Below are positions 1-7,291 of a stretch of DNA of 64,000 nucleotides, piece by piece. The translations under genes were made by a program, and so were the position numbers. Each line of letters begins with the position of its first letter. Position 1 is the stretch's first letter. Under the pieces are notes generated by a model, which saw nothing but the letters and a program-made list of their open reading frames with translations, was not told where the DNA came from and did not search any database. Source of the DNA: Oscillospiraceae bacterium (GTDB taxonomy: Bacteria; Bacillota; Clostridia; Oscillospirales; Oscillospiraceae); contig JAFROD010000008.1 in assembly GCA_017429835.1 (NCBI GenBank), positions 1 through 64,000 on the forward strand, written 5' to 3'.

Positions 1-99
1 CTTGATCACTATGTCTCTTACTTCAACAACCAGCGCCTTCATGCTGCCTTGGGCTACAAAAGCCCAGTTCAGTACAAGACCGAACTGGGCTTTCCGTAA
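1..99 (+). CDS. IS3-family transposase, C-terminal end (partial)
   Basis: The first 32 codons, read from base 1, end at a TAA and translate to the typical tail of an IS3-family OrfB integrase: YVSYFNNQRLHAALGYKSP followed by VQY. The N-x-x-R-x-H-x-x-L-G-Y-K-S-P signature is the C-terminal edge of the rve integrase core. The rest of the gene, including the DDE residues, lies left of the window, so it cannot be said whether the element is intact. A perfect 12-bp inverted repeat (59-70 and 82-93) overlaps the last codons. Confidence 0.8.
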   Translation, partial: LDHYVSYFNNQRLHAALGYKSPVQYKTELGFP

Positions 100-138
100 T
101 TATACTTTTTTATTGTCTACTTTTGCTTGACAGGTGCA
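1..138 (+). mobile_element. Right end of an IS3-family insertion sequence
   Basis: The transposase stop codon is followed within 40 bases by a stretch (about 113-138) that resembles an IS3-type terminal inverted repeat: a GTC-x-ACTTTTG core ending in GTGCA. The opposite end is outside the window, so the exact border and target duplication cannot be confirmed. Confidence 0.5.
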
Positions 139-163
139 CTGTGCAAACGCACAGCGCCTTTTC
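136..163. terminator. Hairpin between the transposase and ansA
   Basis: A 9-bp stem (136-144 with 149-157, one G-U pair) has an AAAC loop and is followed on the plus strand by CTTTT. It sits between two convergent genes and could stop transcription leaving the IS element. The minus-strand side lacks a good T run. Confidence 0.55.
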
Positions 164-172
164 TGTATTCGG

Positions 173-1177
173 TTACGTCTCTTCTTTGAGGTACAGCAGG
201 TCGTGGGAGATCGGGGTGCAGAAGAGACGGCGGACCTCGGCGGGGTCGTGGGTCTGCCCGAGGATCCACATCAGCTTCGCCAGCGCCGCCTCCGTCGTCA
301 TGTCGTAGGCTTCCAGCAGGTGCAGGTCGTTCTTGAGGTGGAAGCCGACGTCGTAGACCGCCAGATTGCTGCCCTCGTTCTGCACCTGCGTGGTCATCAC
401 GATGGTCTTGCCGCGCTCGATCGCGGAGCGGATCACGTCAAAGAACCCGCTGCCCTGATAGGAAGGCAGTCCGCCGACGCCGTAGCTCTCCACGATCACC
501 GCGTCGTTGCGCTCAAGCAGGTACGAGAGCTGGTCACAGTCTGCGCCGGGGATCATCTTCATCAATCCGACGTGCGGGTCGAGCTTGTTGTAGAAGATCG
601 GCGCGGGCAGGCTGGTCGGGCGGATGTATTCCATCAGAAAGCCGTTCTGCAATACGGCGAGCGACGGATAGTTGATGCTCGAGAACGCCTGCAGGCTGGT
701 CGTATGCGTCTTTCTCGCACGGGTGCCGAGGATAACGCGGCTGTTGAAGACGATCATCACCCCGCAGAGATTCGACACCGCGACGCGGAAGGCGTCGATC
801 AGATTCGTCTTGGAATCCGTGTTCTCGAACAGGATCGGCTTCTGCGCGCCGGTCAGCACGATCGGCTTCGGGGCATACTGAATGAGGTAGGACAGCGCGG
901 CGGCGGTGTACGCCATCGTGTCCGTGCCGTGGACGATCACGAAGCCGTCGTATTTAGAGTAATTCTCGCGGATCGCGTTCGCGATCGCAAGCCAGTGATC
1001 GGGCGTGATATTCGTCGAATCAATGGAGTAGAGCTGTCGGCAGGTCACGTCGCACAAATTGGTGACCTCGGGGACGTTGTCAAGCAACTGCTCCGTCGTC
1101 ATGATCGGCGTCAGACCGCTCTCCGTCATGCCGGAGGCGATCGTCCCGCCGGTGCCGAGCATCAGAACTTTTTTCAT
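173..1177 (-). CDS. ansA: L-asparaginase, type I (cytosolic)
   Basis: Hydrolyses L-asparagine to aspartate and ammonia. The 334-residue product carries the N-terminal LGTGGTIAS motif, with the nucleophilic Thr, and the VHGTDTM motif with the second Thr and the Asp/Lys relay region, both typical of the asparaginase/glutaminase fold. There is no signal peptide, so it should be cytoplasmic. The start at 1177 (MKKVLML) is chosen because an AAAGGAG ribosome site lies just upstream; an in-frame extension to 1258 would run through the promoter. Length fits the type I family. It is monocistronic and divergent from the glycosyltransferase gene. L-asparaginase is much more likely than a glutaminase-specific role, but substrate preference cannot be read from the sequence. 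Confidence 0.88.
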   Translation of the reverse strand: MKKVLMLGTGGTIASGMTESGLTPIMTTEQLLDNVPEVTNLCDVTCRQLYSIDSTNITPDHWLAIANAIRENYSKYDGFVIVHGTDTMAYTAAALSYLIQYAPKPIVLTGAQKPILFENTDSKTNLIDAFRVAVSNLCGVMIVFNSRVILGTRARKTHTTSLQAFSSINYPSLAVLQNGFLMEYIRPTSLPAPIFYNKLDPHVGLMKMIPGADCDQLSYLLERNDAVIVESYGVGGLPSYQGSGFFDVIRSAIERGKTIVMTTQVQNEGSNLAVYDVGFHLKNDLHLLEAYDMTTEAALAKLMWILGQTHDPAEVRRLFCTPISHDLLYLKEET

Positions 1178-1213
1178 CGGTAGGCGACTCCTTTCGGGGA
1201 ATCTTACGATCAT

Positions 1214-1242
1214 ATTATAGCACGTTTTCGCCGCGGGAGCAA
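1214..1242 (-). promoter_or_regulatory. ansA promoter
   Basis: On the minus strand, TTGCTC (-35, 1237-1242) and TATAAT (-10, 1214-1219) are separated by 17 bases, about 37 bases before the ansA start. Confidence 0.65.
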
Positions 1243-1251
1243 CGCAAAAGG

Positions 1252-1280
1252 TTGACAAAATCAGACGCAGGCAATAAAAT
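1252..1280 (+). promoter_or_regulatory. Promoter of the glycosyltransferase gene
   Basis: TTGACA (1252-1257) and TAAAAT (1275-1280) have a 17-base spacer, 27 bases before the start codon at 1308. Confidence 0.65.
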
Positions 1281-1307
1281 GAAGAAAACGGAAGGGGGCG
1301 GTTTGAA

Positions 1308-2228
1308 ATGCTGTCCGTTGTGCTTCCTGCCTATAACGAGCAGGAAATGGTGCCGATCGCGGCGAAGGAAATCAGCCGCGTGTTGACGGCGGCGGGAATA
1401 CCGCATGAATTGATCTTCGTGGACGACGGCTCGAAGGACACGACCTGGGAGAAGATCCGGGCGGCGTCGGCGGAGCTTCCGACGGTGCGCGGCGTGCATT
1501 TTTCCCGCAACTTCGGCAAGGAGGCGGCGATCTTCGCCGGCTTGAGCCAGTCGAAGGGCGACTGCGTCGCGGTGATCGACTGCGACCTGCAGCATCCGCC
1601 GGAAAAGTTAGTGGAGATGTACCGCCTCTGGGAGCAGGGCTACGAGGTCATCGAGGGCGTCAAGTCCGACCGCGGCAAGGAGAGCGTCCTGCACCGCGCG
1701 TTTGCCAAGCTGTTTTACGCGCTCATCAGCCGCGCCACGAAGGTGGACATGTCCCGCGCCTCCGATTTCAAGCTCCTTGACCGCAAGGCGGTCAACGTCA
1801 TTCTGACGATGCGCGAAAAGCGAGCGTTCTTCCGCGCGCTGTCCTCGTGGGTCGGCTTCAAGACCACCGAGGTCTCCTACGAGGTGCGAGAGCGCACGGC
1901 GGGCGAGTCCAAGTGGTCGACCTGGTCGCTCGTCAAATACGCCCTGTCCAACATTACGGCGTTTACCGCCGTGCCGCTGCATATCGTAACGGTGCTCGGC
2001 GTCATTACGCTGATCGTGTCCGTCGTGATGGGCGTGATCGCGCTGGTGCAGAAGATCAGCGGCACCGCGCTCGGCGGCTTCACGACCGTCATCATTCTGC
2101 TGCTGTTCATCGGCAGCCTGATCATGATCAGTCTCGGCATCATCGGTTACTACGTCGGCAATATCTACGAGGAGATCAAGGATCGCCCGCGTTTCATCAT
2201 TGCCGACACCTGCGGAAAAAACGATTAA
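1308..2228 (+). CDS. Family 2 glycosyltransferase, polyprenyl-phosphate type (GtrB/DPM-like)
   Basis: Likely transfers a sugar from a nucleotide donor to a polyprenyl phosphate carrier at the inner face of the membrane. The N-terminal 220 residues form a GT-A domain: LSVVLPAYNE at the start, VDDGSKD, and the metal-binding Asp pair in VIDCDLQHPP. Two hydrophobic helices near residues 225-255 and 262-290 anchor the C-terminus, the usual architecture of GtrB, ArnC and bacterial DPM1-like enzymes. At 306 residues it is the normal length. A purine-rich GGAAGGGGG site precedes the ATG. The DUF937-type gene follows after 21 bases and is probably co-transcribed. The sugar and the final acceptor are unknown; no flippase or teichoic acid gene is adjacent. 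Confidence 0.82.
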   Translation: MLSVVLPAYNEQEMVPIAAKEISRVLTAAGIPHELIFVDDGSKDTTWEKIRAASAELPTVRGVHFSRNFGKEAAIFAGLSQSKGDCVAVIDCDLQHPPEKLVEMYRLWEQGYEVIEGVKSDRGKESVLHRAFAKLFYALISRATKVDMSRASDFKLLDRKAVNVILTMREKRAFFRALSSWVGFKTTEVSYEVRERTAGESKWSTWSLVKYALSNITAFTAVPLHIVTVLGVITLIVSVVMGVIALVQKISGTALGGFTTVIILLLFIGSLIMISLGIIGYYVGNIYEEIKDRPRFIIADTCGKND

Positions 2229-2249
2229 TTACGGTTTAGGAGGTTTACC

Positions 2250-2891
2250 ATGTCTGATCTCAATCTGAATTCGATCATGTCGCTGCTTTCGGGCGACGGA
2301 ACGTCCGCGATCAGCAAGCGCACAAAGGTGAGCAAGAGCGACGTTGCCAACGTGCTGTCTGCCGGCGTGCCGATCCTGCTGACCGGTATGCAGCGCAACG
2401 CCGGCACGCAGTCCGGCGAGGCGTCGCTGCGCGGGGCGCTGAAGGATCACGCTGCGGCGGACGTTTCCGATCCCGGCGCGTTCCTGAAAAACGCCGACCT
2501 CAAGGACGGCAAAAAGATCCTCGGTCACGTGCTCGGCAGCGACCAAAAGGCGATCGTCAAGCGCGTTTCCGACGCCAGCGGCGTCACCAAGGCCAAGACG
2601 ACGTCCATCCTCGCACTGATCGCGCCGCTGCTCCTGTCGCTGCTCGGCGGTCAGCAGAGCCAGCAGGGGAGCGGCTTCAGTCTGCTGGGCATGCTGGGCG
2701 GTCTGCTCGGCGGCGGTCAGCAGGAGCAGGAGGAGCAGGAGCCGGAGCCCCAGACGCAGTCCGGCGGCGGTCTGCTGGACTCGCTCGGCGGACTCGGCGG
2801 TCTTGCCGGTCTCTTCGGCGGCAGTCAGCAGGAGGAAAAGCCGCAGAGCGGCGGTCTGTTCAGCAGTTTCCTCAATCTGTTCCGCGGATAA
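2250..2891 (+). CDS. DUF937-type (YidB-like) protein
   Basis: Function unknown. The N-terminal 120 residues look like the DUF937 helical domain (a pattern of SLLSGDG, VSKSDVANVLSAGVPILLTG and LRGALKDHAA), which is often annotated YidB-like. After about residue 130 the protein turns into a Gly/Leu/Gln-rich tail with repeated LLGGGQQ and GGLGG blocks and a Glu/Gln stretch, probably disordered or an oligomerising segment. There is no signal peptide or clear membrane helix. The ribosome site is GGAGG before the ATG at 2250. It is second in an operon with the glycosyltransferase and is closed by a strong terminator. Confidence 0.65.
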   Translation: MSDLNLNSIMSLLSGDGTSAISKRTKVSKSDVANVLSAGVPILLTGMQRNAGTQSGEASLRGALKDHAAADVSDPGAFLKNADLKDGKKILGHVLGSDQKAIVKRVSDASGVTKAKTTSILALIAPLLLSLLGGQQSQQGSGFSLLGMLGGLLGGGQQEQEEQEPEPQTQSGGGLLDSLGGLGGLAGLFGGSQQEEKPQSGGLFSSFLNLFRG

Positions 2892-2902
2892 GCGGAGATA
2901 CA

Positions 2903-2938
2903 AACACGGGAGGATCGGTCGGATCCTCCCGTGTTTTC
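2903..2938. terminator. Bidirectional intrinsic terminator
   Basis: A perfect 14-bp stem (2903-2916 with 2922-2935) is followed by TTTT on the plus side and has an A/T-rich flank on the minus side. It separates the convergent DUF937-type gene and the GH13 gene. Confidence 0.85.
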
Positions 2939-2948
2939 TGTCTTGCTG

Positions 2949-4634
2949 TTATCGCAGCACGACGCTGGTCATCGAATCAAGGGTGAGCACCGTTCCTTCG
3001 AGCGTGGCGCCACCCTGCCCGACGACGGCGGCAATGGCGTTGAACTGTTCGCTTGTCAACTGAGCCAAATCCACCGATTTGGCGGTGAGCGTGGTGTTGT
3101 GCAGCACGCAGACCGAGCTGCCGTTCCACGTGGCGACGAAGCCGCCCATCTTGGAGTCGGTCACGTTCAGCGCGGTGTAGTCCCCGCGGGCGATCTCCGG
3201 ATTGGCGCTGCGGATCAACAGGAGCTTTTTATAGTAGTTTAAAAGGCTGTTCCCGTCGCCCTTCAGATTTTCCACCGTAGAAGACGTCTGATTGGAGGCG
3301 TCGTAGTCGGCGCCGTCGGGATCGCGCACCGTATCGCCGTCGCCCCAGAGCATGGCAAGCCGACGGTTGGCGTCCGTGCTCGCGCCGCCGCGGGAGCCGC
3401 GCATGCCCAACTCTTCGCCGTAATAGAGGAAGGGCGAGCCGCTGGAGAGGATATAGAGGTTGGCAGCCATCTGCATCTGCCAGCTCGCAACGGTCAGGTA
3501 GCCCGCCGCGCGGTCGGTGTCGTGGTTGGCGATGAAAGGTACGATCATGGCGTCCGGATTGAGTGCGTGGATCTCGTCCAGATAGTGATCCACGTAGGAG
3601 GTGTAGACGTTCACGTTCCCTTTCTTGGCGGTCTCGGCGATGAGGCCGCTCGTCTGCGAAATGGTGAAGTTAAAGCAGTTCATGGCGGGGTAGTACATAT
3701 CGGTCACCCCGTCCCCGTCCCAGACCTCGGCGACGGTGTAGATGTCCGGGTCGAGCTTCTTCAGCTCGGCGACGTACCACTCCCAGAAGTCTGCGGAACG
3801 GGCGTTCTCGCCGAAATAGATGTATTTGGCGGCGTCGAAGCGGAAGCCGTCCACGCCCATATCCAAATAATACCTTGCCACGTCCAGCACTGCCTGCCGC
3901 ACTTCCGGAGCGTCAAAATTCAGCTCGGGCATATCGTCGGAGAAATTGCACTCATACCAGTCGGTCGTGCCGGAGAGCTGCGCGAATCTGCGGCCTGCAG
4001 GAGCGGATTCTCCCTCGTGGTAGTAGCAGTAGAAATCGTACCAGGGGTCGTCGGTGTCTCCCTCCCGATGGGCGCGGGTGAAGTTGCCGAACCACTGGCT
4101 CAGCCGCCCCGTGTGATTGATGGGCAGGTCGAGAATGACCTTGACGTTCCGACTGTGGCAGGCGTCCAGCAGCGCCTGCAGGTCGTCCATCGTGCCGAAC
4201 GCAGGGTCGATCTCGTAATAGTCGTTCACGTCATACTTGTGGTAGGACTGGCTCTTGAAAACGGGCGAGAGCCACAGACCCTCCACGCCAAGGCTCAATC
4301 CGGAGGCGGGATCGCCGTCGTTGAGGTAGTCCATCCGGTTCAGAATGCCCCGCAGATCGCCGACGCCGTCGCCGTCCGAATCGGAGAAGGAACCGACGAA
4401 GATCTCGTAGAACACGCGGTAATTGTCCTCCGACGCCTGCGCGTTTTTGAATTCGTCGCCGGTGAGGATCGCCTCTCCGTCGTCGCTGAGAAAATACCGC
4501 CCGGAGGCGTCCGGTACGGCAGGGTCGGTCTGCTCGGTCGGTGCGGTCGGGGTCTCCGGCTCGGCAGGCTTGTTGCAGGCGCTCATGCCGAGCAGCATGG
4601 TCAGGATCAGAAGCAGCGAAAGCAGTCGTTTCAT
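2949..4634 (-). CDS. Alpha-amylase family (GH13) lipoprotein
   Basis: An exported alpha-glucan hydrolase. The first 20 residues form a lipoprotein signal (MKRLLSLLLIL, lipobox GMSAC with Cys20), so it should be tethered to the outer face of the membrane. The GH13 TIM barrel runs from about residue 55 to 480. It includes the nucleophile region GVDGFRFDAAKY (Asp near 265), the acid/base in TVAEVWDG (Glu near 301) and the FIANHDTDR motif with the third acid (near 369). An all-beta C domain follows. The ATG at 4634 is preferred over the GTG one codon upstream because GGGAGGT then sits 7 bases away. It is divergent from the GH53 operon. Substrate (starch, maltodextrin or another alpha-glucan) is inferred only from the nearby maltose-type importer. 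Confidence 0.88.
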   Translation of the reverse strand: MKRLLSLLLILTMLLGMSACNKPAEPETPTAPTEQTDPAVPDASGRYFLSDDGEAILTGDEFKNAQASEDNYRVFYEIFVGSFSDSDGDGVGDLRGILNRMDYLNDGDPASGLSLGVEGLWLSPVFKSQSYHKYDVNDYYEIDPAFGTMDDLQALLDACHSRNVKVILDLPINHTGRLSQWFGNFTRAHREGDTDDPWYDFYCYYHEGESAPAGRRFAQLSGTTDWYECNFSDDMPELNFDAPEVRQAVLDVARYYLDMGVDGFRFDAAKYIYFGENARSADFWEWYVAELKKLDPDIYTVAEVWDGDGVTDMYYPAMNCFNFTISQTSGLIAETAKKGNVNVYTSYVDHYLDEIHALNPDAMIVPFIANHDTDRAAGYLTVASWQMQMAANLYILSSGSPFLYYGEELGMRGSRGGASTDANRRLAMLWGDGDTVRDPDGADYDASNQTSSTVENLKGDGNSLLNYYKKLLLIRSANPEIARGDYTALNVTDSKMGGFVATWNGSSVCVLHNTTLTAKSVDLAQLTSEQFNAIAAVVGQGGATLEGTVLTLDSMTSVVLR

Positions 4635-4661
4635 CACGGCACCTCCCTTGAATATAGTTCT

Positions 4662-4690
4662 ATCCTACCCCCACCGCACCCGTCTGTCAA
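4662..4690 (-). promoter_or_regulatory. Promoter of the GH13 gene
   Basis: On the minus strand, TTGACA (4685-4690) and TAGGAT (4662-4667) are 17 bases apart, 27 bases before the start at 4634. Confidence 0.65.
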
Positions 4691-4709
4691 CAAAAATTGC
4701 CCTTCCGTC

Positions 4710-4737
4710 TTGCATTTTTCACTCGCTGTGCTATAAT
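4710..4737 (+). promoter_or_regulatory. Promoter of the GH53 operon
   Basis: TTGCAT (4710-4715) and TATAAT (4732-4737) have a 16-base spacer. The -10 box ends only 7 bases before the ATG at 4745, so the transcript would begin at or next to the start codon. Confidence 0.65.
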
Positions 4738-4744
4738 TTTTCCT

Positions 4745-5233
4745 ATGAAAACCATAGAACTGTACCGGCCGGAGGATCTTGCCCGGCTGACGAAAAAACG
4801 GAAAATCAGGCGCGTTCTGCTGCTCACCCTCACGGCGTTGGCCGCGGGGGTATGCGTGCTGCTGTGCTGTCTGGTCAACACCCGCAACGCCGCGCGAATG
4901 GAGCTTGCGGTCATTCTCACGAGCATTCTCTCCGGCTGGGTGCTGATCACGCTGCGCTATGAGCTGCTGGTGCTTGCCCGCAGAGAGGCGGAGCACACGG
5001 CGCACATGCTCGCGGGGCCCCGCGTGACCCGTACCGGCATACTCGACCTTACGGACGTCACCGTGCGCATCCCCGGCAGCGTCCGTATCCGGAGACTCAC
5101 GCTGCAGGAGGGGAAGGACGTCCGCCGTTTGAGCGTGGATGCGAGCAGACTGCGCATGCTGGGCGAGCTGCCGCGGCAGGTCACGGTCAGCACCGTCCAC
5201 GACTTCGTGGTCGCCCTGGAGGAAACGCCATGA
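4745..5233 (+). CDS. Membrane protein of unknown function, first gene of the GH53 operon
   Basis: Not recognised. The 162-residue product begins MKTIELYRPEDLARL, has a basic KKRKIRR patch, then two hydrophobic helices (about residues 28-48 and 57-75), and ends in a roughly 85-residue hydrophilic domain rich in short beta-like segments (VRIPGSVRIRRL, RQVTVSTVHDF). The basic N-terminus suggests both ends are cytoplasmic. The ATG at 4745 is chosen because the operon promoter ends 7 bases before it. No ribosome site is visible, which suggests leaderless translation. Its stop overlaps the next ATG (ATGA), so the two products are probably translationally coupled and may work together. Confidence 0.7.
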   Translation: MKTIELYRPEDLARLTKKRKIRRVLLLTLTALAAGVCVLLCCLVNTRNAARMELAVILTSILSGWVLITLRYELLVLARREAEHTAHMLAGPRVTRTGILDLTDVTVRIPGSVRIRRLTLQEGKDVRRLSVDASRLRMLGELPRQVTVSTVHDFVVALEETP

Positions 5234-5763
5234 TCAAACGAATCCTCTCCCGGTTTCAGGTCTATCTGCTCTGGGCGCTTGCCTCGGTTCTTCTCTGGAG
5301 CTACGTTTTCTCCTTTCTCACCGACGCGAAGCCTGCAAAAAAGCTTTCTCTTTATATCAGCGCAGAAAACGTCGAGGAGGTGGAGCTTGCCGCCAGACTG
5401 GAGGAATACGGTCTGCCGGACGGCATTCGCATGATCAAGGTGCGCCCCTTCTCCTATGCCATGTTCAGCGACCGGGATCTGCTCTCGGCTGACCTGTATA
5501 TCGTGAAGGCGTCTGAGGCGGCGGGCTGGCGCGACTCCTTTCGCCCCCTGCCCGACGGCATGACCGGCGATCTGGATTTGGGAGACGGCGTGCAGGGCGT
5601 TCGGGTCTACGACGCGGCAAGCGGCACCGGCGTGTTTGACGAGCTGATCGGCTACGCCGCGGAGGACTATTACCTCTTCTTCGGCGCGCAGTCGCAGCAC
5701 ACCGAGGCCGGCGACGGAGCGGCGCTGTGGCTTGCGGATCGTCTGCTGGAGGGCTCAAATTGA
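5230..5763 (+). CDS. Single-pass membrane protein of unknown function
   Basis: Not recognised. It has 177 residues with one N-terminal membrane helix (FQVYLLWALASVLLWSYVF) and an exported domain of about 145 residues. That domain has alternating beta and alpha segments (KLSLYISAENVEEVELAARL, LSADLYIVKASEAAGW) that recall a small solute-binding-protein lobe, though this is only an impression. It overlaps the preceding gene by ATGA, and its stop overlaps the TTG start of the GH53 gene. The tight coupling suggests a shared membrane or sensing role with the galactanase. Confidence 0.7.
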   Translation: MIKRILSRFQVYLLWALASVLLWSYVFSFLTDAKPAKKLSLYISAENVEEVELAARLEEYGLPDGIRMIKVRPFSYAMFSDRDLLSADLYIVKASEAAGWRDSFRPLPDGMTGDLDLGDGVQGVRVYDAASGTGVFDELIGYAAEDYYLFFGAQSQHTEAGDGAALWLADRLLEGSN

Positions 5764-7025
5764 AAAAGAAGCTTCTTGCGCTGCTGACCGCATTTTCGGT
5801 TCTGCTGGGCGTGAGCGCGTGTGCCGCGCCCGCTGAGCCGCCTGCGATCGCGTCCGAAACGCTCGCGGTGAAGGCGATCCCCGATCTGCCGGAGGATTTC
5901 ATTCTCGGCATGGACGTTTCCACCGTCCTGTCCGAGGAGGAGAGCGGCGTCAAATACTATGATTTTGCAGGCACGGAAACGGATCTCTTCCGGCTGCTGC
6001 GAGACTGCGGGATCACCCACGTCCGCGTCCGTGTCTGGAACGACCCCTACGATGACGAGGGGCACGGCTACGGCGGCGGCAACTGCAGCCCGGAACGGGC
6101 GGTTGAGATCGGCAGACGCGCTGCGGCATACGGCTTGAAGCTCATCGTGGACTTCCACTATTCCGATTTTTGGGCGGATCCCGGCAAGCAGACGGTGCCA
6201 AAGGCGTGGCAGGGCATGGACTTCGGAGAAAAGACGAAGGCGGTGGGCGAATTCACCCGCGAAACCCTGCGGAAGTTCGCGTCTGCGGGCGCGGAGGTCG
6301 CCATGGTGCAGGTGGGCAACGAGATCAACGGCTTCCTCTGCGGCGAGACCGGCTGGGAGCATATTCAGGCTCTCCTGCAGGCGGGCGCCGAGGCCGTTCG
6401 CGAGGTGTCCCCGGAAGCGTTGGTGGCAGTGCATTTTTCCAATCCCGAGCGGAGCGGAGCCTATCAGGACTACGCGAAGCGGCTCGACGAATACGGAGTG
6501 GACTACGACGTGTTCGCCACCTCCTATTACCCCATCTGGCACGGAACGCTCGAAAACCTCTCTGCCGTTCTCTCCGGGATCGCGAACAGGTACGGCAAAA
6601 AGGTCATCGTGATGGAGACCTCTTACGCCTATACCGCCGACGATTCGGACTTCTTTGCCAACACGGTCGGCGCGGACAGCGCGGCGCCCTATCCTTTCTC
6701 GGTACAGGGACAGGCTGACGCCGTGCGTGACGTGATCGATACGACGGCGCACGTTCCCGGCGGGATCGGCGTCGTCTGCTGGGAGGGCGCGTGGATCAGC
6801 GTGGGCGGCGCGTCGTGGGAGGAAAACCGCACGCTCTGGGAGCGGTACGGTTCCGGCTGGGCGACCGGCTATGCGGCATCTTACAATCCGGAGGACGCGG
6901 GCAGGTACTACGGCGGCTGCGCGGTGGATAATCAGGCGTTCTTTGACCCGGGCGGACGTCCGCTGGAGTCGCTCAAGCTGTTTTCCCTGCTTCGCAGCGG
7001 GAACGGCGTCGGCTCCGACCCATGA
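5760..7025 (+). CDS. Arabinogalactan endo-beta-1,4-galactanase (GH53) lipoprotein
   Basis: Cleaves internal beta-1,4-galactosidic bonds of type I galactan side chains. The start is a TTG at 5760, overlapping the previous stop, with GGAGGG six bases upstream. The reading begins with a lipoprotein signal ending in LGVSAC (Cys21). The GH53 (clan A) barrel shows FILGMDVSTVL at the start, HVRVRVWNDPY, LIVDFHYSDFWADPGKQ, the acid/base Glu188 in VQVGNEINGF and the nucleophile Glu286 in VIVMETSYAYT. The 421-residue length is normal. It is the third gene of an operon with two small membrane proteins. The enzyme should be displayed on the outer membrane face, releasing oligosaccharides for uptake. Confidence 0.9.
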   Translation: MKKKLLALLTAFSVLLGVSACAAPAEPPAIASETLAVKAIPDLPEDFILGMDVSTVLSEEESGVKYYDFAGTETDLFRLLRDCGITHVRVRVWNDPYDDEGHGYGGGNCSPERAVEIGRRAAAYGLKLIVDFHYSDFWADPGKQTVPKAWQGMDFGEKTKAVGEFTRETLRKFASAGAEVAMVQVGNEINGFLCGETGWEHIQALLQAGAEAVREVSPEALVAVHFSNPERSGAYQDYAKRLDEYGVDYDVFATSYYPIWHGTLENLSAVLSGIANRYGKKVIVMETSYAYTADDSDFFANTVGADSAAPYPFSVQGQADAVRDVIDTTAHVPGGIGVVCWEGAWISVGGASWEENRTLWERYGSGWATGYAASYNPEDAGRYYGGCAVDNQAFFDPGGRPLESLKLFSLLRSGNGVGSDP

Positions 7026-7072
7026 CTTTTATTCAAACTTAATAAAATTTTAAAATTTTTCTTTTTTTGAGG

Positions 7073-7115
7073 AAAAGCCGGTGTTTTTACCAAAACACCG
7101 GCTGTTTTCTTTTCC
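7073..7115 (+). terminator. Terminator of the GH53 operon
   Basis: An 11-bp stem (7077-7087 with 7092-7102) with a TACC loop is flanked by AAAA before and TGTTTTCTTTT after. Confidence 0.85.
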
Positions 7116-7154
7116 AATATTGGTAAATGCAGATAAGAAAACAGGGAAAACCGC

Positions 7155-7166
7155 ACGGAATTCCGT
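7155..7166. promoter_or_regulatory. Palindromic candidate operator upstream of the sugar importer
   Basis: A perfect 12-bp palindrome, ACGGAATTCCGT, ends 9 bases before the -35 box of the importer promoter. The position suits an activator or a repressor site. No regulator gene is in the window, so this is inference from symmetry and position only. Confidence 0.35.
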
Positions 7167-7175
7167 TTCTTTTGC

Positions 7176-7204
7176 TTGACATTCGAAAAAGCAAAAACTA
7201 TAAT
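7176..7204 (+). promoter_or_regulatory. Promoter of the maltose-type importer operon
   Basis: TTGACA (7176-7181) and TATAAT (7199-7204) have an ideal 17-base spacer. About 80 bases of leader precede the ATG at 7292. Confidence 0.8.
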
Positions 7205-7291
7205 TATAAACAAGAGAGCAGGAACAAGCAGCGGCTTGCCTGCCCCGATCAGCCCGGAATCCCGGGAAAATAGAATGGAGGTAATTATCCT

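Noticed and set aside
134-1183. Plus-strand frame opposite ansA
   Set aside because: The minus strand shows both asparaginase active-site motifs and a proper ribosome site; the plus frame has no family features and starts in the terminator hairpin.
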